Source of the DNA: Leptothrix sp. (in: b-proteobacteria)
Lineage (GTDB): Bacteria; Pseudomonadota; Gammaproteobacteria; Burkholderiales; Burkholderiaceae_C
Assembly (NCBI GenBank): GCA_013822265.1
Contig: PNKD01000024.1
Location: 1-40,199, forward strand
Length of the DNA stretch: 40,199 nucleotides
Direction: 5' to 3'
Shown: positions 38,124 to 40,199 of the stretch, piece after piece
Layout of the letters: each line of letters opens with the position of its first letter
Numbering within the stretch: position 1 is the first letter of the stretch
Notes under the pieces: model-generated
What the model was told of the DNA's origin: nothing
What the model saw: the letters and a program-made list of their open reading frames with translations, nothing else
The model's database searches: none
Made by a program: the position numbers and the translations under genes

Positions 38124-40039
38124 GCCGCGCCGCCGCGATAGGGCTGCAGGGCCTCGGCGTCCATGGCACCCAGCACCTGCTGCGCGTGCTCGCGCCCCTG
38201 GTCGACGATGCTCTCGAACTTGTTCCACTGCAGCATGCCCACGCGTTCGAGGGGCGGGTTGAAGTGCAGGTCGGTGAGCCGGCGCGACTGCCGCTGCCGC
38301 GAAGTGCTGTAGAGGATGGTGACGTTCATCAGGAAGGCCACCAGCGACGGCAGCCGGTAGCGGCGCTGCGCACGCGGCCGCAGCTTGTCGCGCAGCACCG
38401 CCCAGGCACTCGGCAGTTCGTCGAAGTCGAAGCGCCGCGGCTTGCGAAAGCTGAGATCGACGCCGATGACCTTGCCCACGCCACGCTGCGCGCGCATGAC
38501 ATCGACCGGGAAGTTGTTGAAGGTGCCGCCGTCGCACAGCAGGTCGCCGTCGATCAGCACCGGCGGCAGCGCGCCGGGGATGGCCACGCTGGCCAGCATC
38601 GACTTGAGCGCGCCGCCGCGGCTGATCACCTGCTCGGTGGCCTGCGAGTAGTTGCTGGCCACGCAGTAGCAGTTCTTCCACAGGTCTTCGAGGTCGGCGT
38701 CGTGGCCCAGCAGCTCGCGGCGCGCGGTGTCGACGATGCGCCGCAGGCGGCGGCCGCGGATGATGGACAGCTGCGGCAGCAGGCTGTAGTCGCCGGTCGG
38801 GTTCTTGCTGAAGGCGCGGCGCGCCACAGCCACGGCCTCGTCCAGCGGGCGGTCGCTGGCCAGCAGCACGGCCATGATGCTGCCGATGCTGGTGCCGCCG
38901 AAGTAGTCGACCTCGATGCCGCGCTGCTGCAGCGCCTGCGCCACGCCCAGGTGGGCCAGGCCGCGCGCGCCGCCGCCGGCCAGTACCAGGCCGACCGCGG
39001 TGCGGCTTTGCACGCGCGCCAGGCGTGCCATGTCGCGCGGCAGCGCGGGGCGGACGTGCAGGTGGTCGCACACCGGTCGGCGTGCCAGCCAGGCGCGCGT
39101 GCCCTGCGGGCAGCGGCGGTTGGCCGGGTGCAGCAGCACCAGCACCTCGGCGGCCTCGGCGCGGCCGGGCCGGCGCATCAGGAACTCCGTCTCGGTGGCG
39201 TGCAGCACCGGCGGCTGGTCGGCATCGGCCAGCAACAGCATCTCGTCGCAGCGGCGGCTGCAGCGCTCGGTCCAGGTCGTGGCCTGGTCGTCGGCCACCA
39301 GCAGCACGTAGTCGTGGCTGGCCTCGATCTCGTCCAGGTGCAGCGCGATGCGGCGGTTGGCCGCGGCGTCGTCGGCGGCGCTGCGCGCCAGGCCGGGCTG
39401 GCCAAGCTCGCGGTCCAGGCGCTCGGCGTCGACCACGCACACGCCGCCCCGCAGCGGCCCGCCTCCTGGCACGCACAGCAGTTGCGCCGCCAGGCTCTCG
39501 GTGAATGCCAGTGCCTGCACGCCGGCCGTCACCGGCAGCAGGGCGATGGTCACCGGGCGCGCCAGTTCAGATCGGGTCTGCACCGCCTGCAGCCGCTTGA
39601 TGAGCTGCCGCGTCAGCGCCATCGAGAGCTGTGGGCTGCGCAGCAGGAGCTGATCGAAGGCGGGTTTGTCCAGCCGCACCAGCACCGAGTCGCGGATGGC
39701 CACCACGGTGGCCGAGCGGGGCTCGTCGGTGTACAGCGACATCTCGCCGATGACCTGGCCGCGCGCCATCTCGCGCACCATGTGCTCGGCGCCATCTTCG
39801 TCGCTGACGTAGGCGCGCAGGCGGCCGCTGATCGTCACGTACAGGCAATCGCCGGGCTCACCCTGGGCCATCAGGGTCTGGCCGGCCGCGACCTCCACCC
39901 ACTGCATCTGCTGGCGCAGCAGCGCCACGGCCTCTGGCTCCAGACCGCCGAGCAGGGCCGCGAGGTGGCGGCTCAGCAGGCTGTCCTGGTAGTGGGCGGG
40001 ACTGACGGTGTGAAGAGGCAGTGGCGGATCAACTGGCAT
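38120..40039 (-). CDS. Patatin-like phospholipase with cyclic-nucleotide-binding domain
   Basis: The protein is about 639 residues long from the ATG at 40039. An N-terminal cNMP-binding domain (QGEPGDCLYVTISGRL, GQVIGEMSLYTDEPRSATVVA) is followed by a linker domain and a patatin domain of the NTE type: oxyanion loop GGGARG, nucleophile elbow GTSIGS and the dyad aspartate in DGGTFNN. These enzymes deacylate (lyso)phospholipids at the membrane. The RSATV pocket resembles CRP-like proteins, but ligand binding is untested. An alternative ATG at 40066 adds nine residues; neither start has a clear ribosome-binding site. It is translationally coupled to the CoA-transferase-GNAT gene. Confidence 0.87.
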   Translation of the reverse strand: MPVDPPLPLHTVSPAHYQDSLLSRHLAALLGGLEPEAVALLRQQMQWVEVAAGQTLMAQGEPGDCLYVTISGRLRAYVSDEDGAEHMVREMARGQVIGEMSLYTDEPRSATVVAIRDSVLVRLDKPAFDQLLLRSPQLSMALTRQLIKRLQAVQTRSELARPVTIALLPVTAGVQALAFTESLAAQLLCVPGGGPLRGGVCVVDAERLDRELGQPGLARSAADDAAANRRIALHLDEIEASHDYVLLVADDQATTWTERCSRRCDEMLLLADADQPPVLHATETEFLMRRPGRAEAAEVLVLLHPANRRCPQGTRAWLARRPVCDHLHVRPALPRDMARLARVQSRTAVGLVLAGGGARGLAHLGVAQALQQRGIEVDYFGGTSIGSIMAVLLASDRPLDEAVAVARRAFSKNPTGDYSLLPQLSIIRGRRLRRIVDTARRELLGHDADLEDLWKNCYCVASNYSQATEQVISRGGALKSMLASVAIPGALPPVLIDGDLLCDGGTFNNFPVDVMRAQRGVGKVIGVDLSFRKPRRFDFDELPSAWAVLRDKLRPRAQRRYRLPSLVAFLMNVTILYSTSRQRQSRRLTDLHFNPPLERVGMLQWNKFESIVDQGREHAQQVLGAMDAEALQPYRGGAA

Positions 40040-40199
40040 GGGCGGCCAATGTAACCGAGCCTCCATCGGTCGCGCCCCTCTCAGTCTTGTCCAACGAGGT
40101 ATGAGCCTGGAGCCGGGCGCCACATTCCACTGAGGAGTGAGCCTGGCGGTCGCCTGAGGTCGTCGATTTGGTGGCTGGCAGGCAGACCGCCGGCGGCGC
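40040..40199. other. Right edge, no gene recognised
   Basis: About 160 bases upstream of the patatin gene carry no coding sequence, repeat or promoter that I can support. A related pair of short phrases (ATGAGCCTGG and GTGAGCCTGG) occurs but is too short to interpret. Confidence 0.3.

Noticed and set aside
36228..39476. Reading the CoA-transferase-GNAT frame as a 1082-residue protein
   Set aside because: The part above 38123 is a shadow of the patatin gene; GTG at 38123 gives the usual length and a GTGA coupling.

Overview
The window is about 40 kb of GC-rich chromosomal DNA that reads like a betaproteobacterium of the Burkholderiales (Rubrivivax/Leptothrix/Roseateles type). This is inferred from base composition, codon use and gene families, because no rRNA or other phylogenetic marker is present. 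Its centre, about 9.2-36.2 kb, is a large and apparently intact beta-1,3-glucan (laminarin/curdlan/callose-type) utilisation locus. It is flanked on the left by housekeeping genes mixed with decayed genes, and on the right by an acyl-CoA/lipid gene pair.

Left region (1-9.2 kb). It holds a partial spondin-domain protein, a decayed two-component system (response-regulator 5' fragment joined to a stop-interrupted kinase), a chorismate-lyase-like protein, PPi-type phosphofructokinase, a frameshifted acyltransferase, an unidentified broken gene, a SPOR-like repeat-bearing membrane protein, fumarylacetoacetase, an MFS transporter relic and the 3' relic of a tryptophan-halogenase-family gene. Five of these ten genes are broken.

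Glucan locus, part 1 (9.2-21.4 kb). On the minus strand are a multi-domain surface lipoprotein with carbohydrate-binding-like modules and a secreted GH81 endo-beta-1,3-glucanase. Divergent on the plus strand is an operon of an outer-membrane barrel protein, a GH17-like lipoprotein, an internally deleted GlgC remnant, phosphoglucomutase and a cytoplasmic GH30 enzyme. A HepT/MntA toxin-antitoxin pair sits between the two halves.

Glucan locus, part 2 (22.4-36.1 kb). One minus-strand run of ten cistrons encodes solute-binding protein, two ABC permeases, GH1 beta-glucosidase, ABC ATPase, cytoplasmic GH16, two cytoplasmic GH17 enzymes, a GPH-type transporter fused in frame to a third GH17 domain, and a GH16 lipoprotein. 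A PaaI-type thioesterase and a LacI-family repressor follow.

Regulation. The perfect palindrome TGAAAGCGCTTTCA occurs at four promoters (12073, 14506, 14637, 34451), and a one-mismatch copy lies upstream of the lacI-type gene (36184). At three promoters the operator begins 1-3 bases after the -10 hexamer, so one local regulon with repression at the start site is likely. Working model: GH81, GH16 and GH17 enzymes outside the cytoplasm cut beta-glucan. Oligosaccharides pass the barrel protein and enter through the ABC importer and the GPH transporter. Cytoplasmic GH16, GH17, GH30 and GH1 enzymes take them to glucose. No TonB-dependent receptor or SusC/D pair is present.

Right region (36.2-40.2 kb). 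An acetyl-CoA hydrolase/transferase-GNAT fusion overlaps a cNMP-binding patatin-like phospholipase gene by four bases.
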